Source: Methylacidimicrobium fagopyrum
GTDB taxonomy: Bacteria; Verrucomicrobiota; Verrucomicrobiia; Limisphaerales; UBA11358
DNA length: 64,000 nucleotides
Direction: 5' to 3'
Assembly: GCA_026225255.1 (NCBI GenBank)
Contig: JAMFSJ010000002.1
Location: 1-64,000 of the forward strand
The notes beneath the pieces were generated by a model. The model did not search any database. It was given only the letters and a program-made list of their open reading frames with translations, and had not been told where the DNA came from. Shown piece by piece: positions 62,628 to 64,000 of this stretch. The number at the start of each line of letters is the position of its first letter. Position 1 is the stretch's first letter. The translations under genes and the position numbers were made by a program.

Positions 62628-64000
62628 AAATAAAACTGACATCCTCATCATCGGCCTGTGGATTTATTCTGCTTTTGGTCATGGTTTTGTGCGCCGCAAG
62701 TCTGGTGGTCTTGGCCGGGGTTATGAGCTACACCAACACGACCGCTAATATTAATCAGCGCAATAACCAAGTGGCAATGTGCCGCAATGCGGCCGAGGCG
62801 GCCACGGAAAAAGTATATTCGAAAATGGCTTATGATTTTACTGCTTATGGGCTTGGCCAGGTCAGCAATAATATGGTTGCGGGTATTTATAAGGCAATCG
62901 TGCCGACAACGAATGATAATGCATTTTTCGGAAATTTTAATTTTTCTGATGCGACCAGCAATAATTACACTTATATCGGTTTTTTGACGAACTATACCGG
63001 GCCGATGCCGAGCCAATACACGAATTCTTATGTCGCCACCTCCCCGATTTACCGGATTGTTTCAAACGTTACGATGCCCGGCACACGTTTCAATACGATC
63101 GTCGGCACGGCGCAGGAAGATTTACTGCTCGCACTGGTGCCGATTACTACCTACGCGATTTTTTATAATGGAGAAATCGAATTCACCGGCTGCGCCACGA
63201 TGACTATCAATGGTCGCACTCATTCCAATGCGGATATCTGTGTCGGCACGAGCGCATCGTGCACTTTTAATGCGCCAGTCACTTGTTGCAGTGTTATTCA
63301 AATGCCGCAAAGAGCTTCTTGGGGTCCATATACTACATCTACCGCGCACACTACTTACAATGCCGGCTCTTCGACCAATGTCGTCAGCGTTGCCATCTCC
63401 ATTCCGATGACCAACACCCATTCCATCATTGAGCTCCCACCTGCGGGAGAGTTGACTACTTCGGTTCTGGGATTGCAGCGGGAATATAATAAAGCTAATG
63501 TGTGCATAATTGTAACTAACTCACCTTCGGGCGGCACTAATCCGGCAGTATATATTACCCTTCAAAATTCCTATAATGGAAATGCTCCGGTATTGGATAT
63601 AAATGCTAAGAGCTACTATTATACCAATGTCACTACGACGTTCTTACAGACGAATTGGAGTTGCATAACCAACTATGCCGCCACAGCTTTCGGTCCCAGC
63701 AATGCGCTAGGCAGCATTGCGCTGCCGTTCCTCAGTTTGACGAATACCTTTTATGATCAGCGTGAAAGCAAGACTAACTTAGTGACTCAAATTGACGTGG
63801 GCGCGTTCGCAAGCTGGGCCTTAACTAATATTGTTTGCAGCAATAAATTTGTCTTGAGTGGCAATTATCCATCTATTTTATATGTGGCCGACCGGCGCAA
63901 TGTCAACTCAAAGCAAATGGCGGTAGTGCGAGTTGTGAATGGTCAACAGTTGCCCTACAACAATGGTATTGGATTTTCAGTGGCCACGCTGAATCCCATT
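62624..64000 (+). CDS. PilX-like protein, partial at the window end
   Basis: The reading frame is open for 459 codons to the window edge and was missed by the track because it has no stop here. It begins MKIKLTSSSSACGFILLLVM with a hydrophobic helix LLVMVLCAASLVVLAGVMSY and the NQRNNQVAMCRNAAEAATEK segment that PilX-type pilus-assembly proteins have after the helix. A long secreted part follows, rich in Asn, Thr and Tyr. It overlaps prepilin 2 by 4 nt. No stop is seen; the full length is unknown. Confidence 0.8.
   Translation, partial: MKIKLTSSSSACGFILLLVMVLCAASLVVLAGVMSYTNTTANINQRNNQVAMCRNAAEAATEKVYSKMAYDFTAYGLGQVSNNMVAGIYKAIVPTTNDNAFFGNFNFSDATSNNYTYIGFLTNYTGPMPSQYTNSYVATSPIYRIVSNVTMPGTRFNTIVGTAQEDLLLALVPITTYAIFYNGEIEFTGCATMTINGRTHSNADICVGTSASCTFNAPVTCCSVIQMPQRASWGPYTTSTAHTTYNAGSSTNVVSVAISIPMTNTHSIIELPPAGELTTSVLGLQREYNKANVCIIVTNSPSGGTNPAVYITLQNSYNGNAPVLDINAKSYYYTNVTTTFLQTNWSCITNYAATAFGPSNALGSIALPFLSLTNTFYDQRESKTNLVTQIDVGAFASWALTNIVCSNKFVLSGNYPSILYVADRRNVNSKQMAVVRVVNGQQLPYNNGIGFSVATLNPI

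Overview
The window looks like a chromosomal segment of a Gram-negative bacterium, most probably a member of the Verrucomicrobiota (Pedosphaera/Limisphaerales-like). This is inferred from a PEP-CTERM protein with a P-domain, a BspA-type leucine-rich-repeat surface protein, Asn/Thr-rich secreted proteins, a GldA/F/G-like ABC operon, type IV pilus genes, outer-membrane receptor and porin genes, and weak or absent Shine-Dalgarno signals before most genes. No rRNA or tRNA gene was recognised. Taxonomy is an inference; no marker gene was compared.

Layout. 1-333: intergenic DNA dense in small palindromes. 0.3-3.8 kb: folA and thyA, an EboD-like sugar-phosphate cyclase, and a Phd/VapC toxin-antitoxin pair. 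3.9-9.6 kb: membrane pyrophosphatase, ruvX, a GH32 fructan hydrolase and a frameshifted DUF4337-like gene. 10.2-13.7 kb: a frameshifted LRR surface protein and a PEP-CTERM protein. 13.7-23.3 kb: a PaaK-like adenylate-forming enzyme, a four-gene GldA-GldF-GldG-DUF4340 ABC operon, and a ketosynthase / ketosynthase-like / dehydratase / LpxL-acyltransferase operon resembling part of an aryl-polyene pathway. 23.5-25.9 kb: OsmC, then ilvA preceded by what reads as an isoleucine attenuator, and a small unknown protein. 26-30.7 kb: an ArsR-headed block of SRPBCC/AHSA1, VOC, RibD-like and DoxX genes. 30.9-38.4 kb: a Xer recombinase, a TonB receptor / YfiR / hybrid histidine kinase operon, a Dabb protein and a secreted protein. 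38.5-41.0 kb: a complete 2.55-kb IS1-type element with 20-bp inverted ends, an 8-bp target duplication and four apparent passenger genes. 41.1-49.0 kb: a sulfate uptake and cysteine synthesis block (Rrf2 regulator, porin, Sbp, M14 deacylase-like, CysK, CysT, CysW, CysA). 49.1-61.3 kb: pilT, lysA, a FIST protein, an R/E/P-rich protein, a SufE/CsdE-like protein, TatD, TcdA, a YyaL-like protein, CPBP protease, thiL, tsaE and tsaB. 61.4-64.0 kb: three prepilin-type genes, the last running off the window.

The strongest non-routine signals are: (i) a four-segment transcription attenuator with an Ile-rich leader peptide before ilvA; (ii) the IS1-type element carrying passenger genes, including a 39-aa gene missed by the ORF track; (iii) a dispersed ~66-69 bp hairpin element in three copies, one of which supplies the stop codons and identical C-terminal GAPIS residues of two convergent genes; and (iv) operator-like palindromes overlapping the start regions of the ArsR gene and the antitoxin gene. 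Two genes are each broken by a single missing base, which could be real decay or consensus error.

Start codons in the ORF track are sometimes TTG/GTG extensions. Where an internal ATG fits the family better or gives an ATGA overlap with the upstream gene, that start is used and explained.
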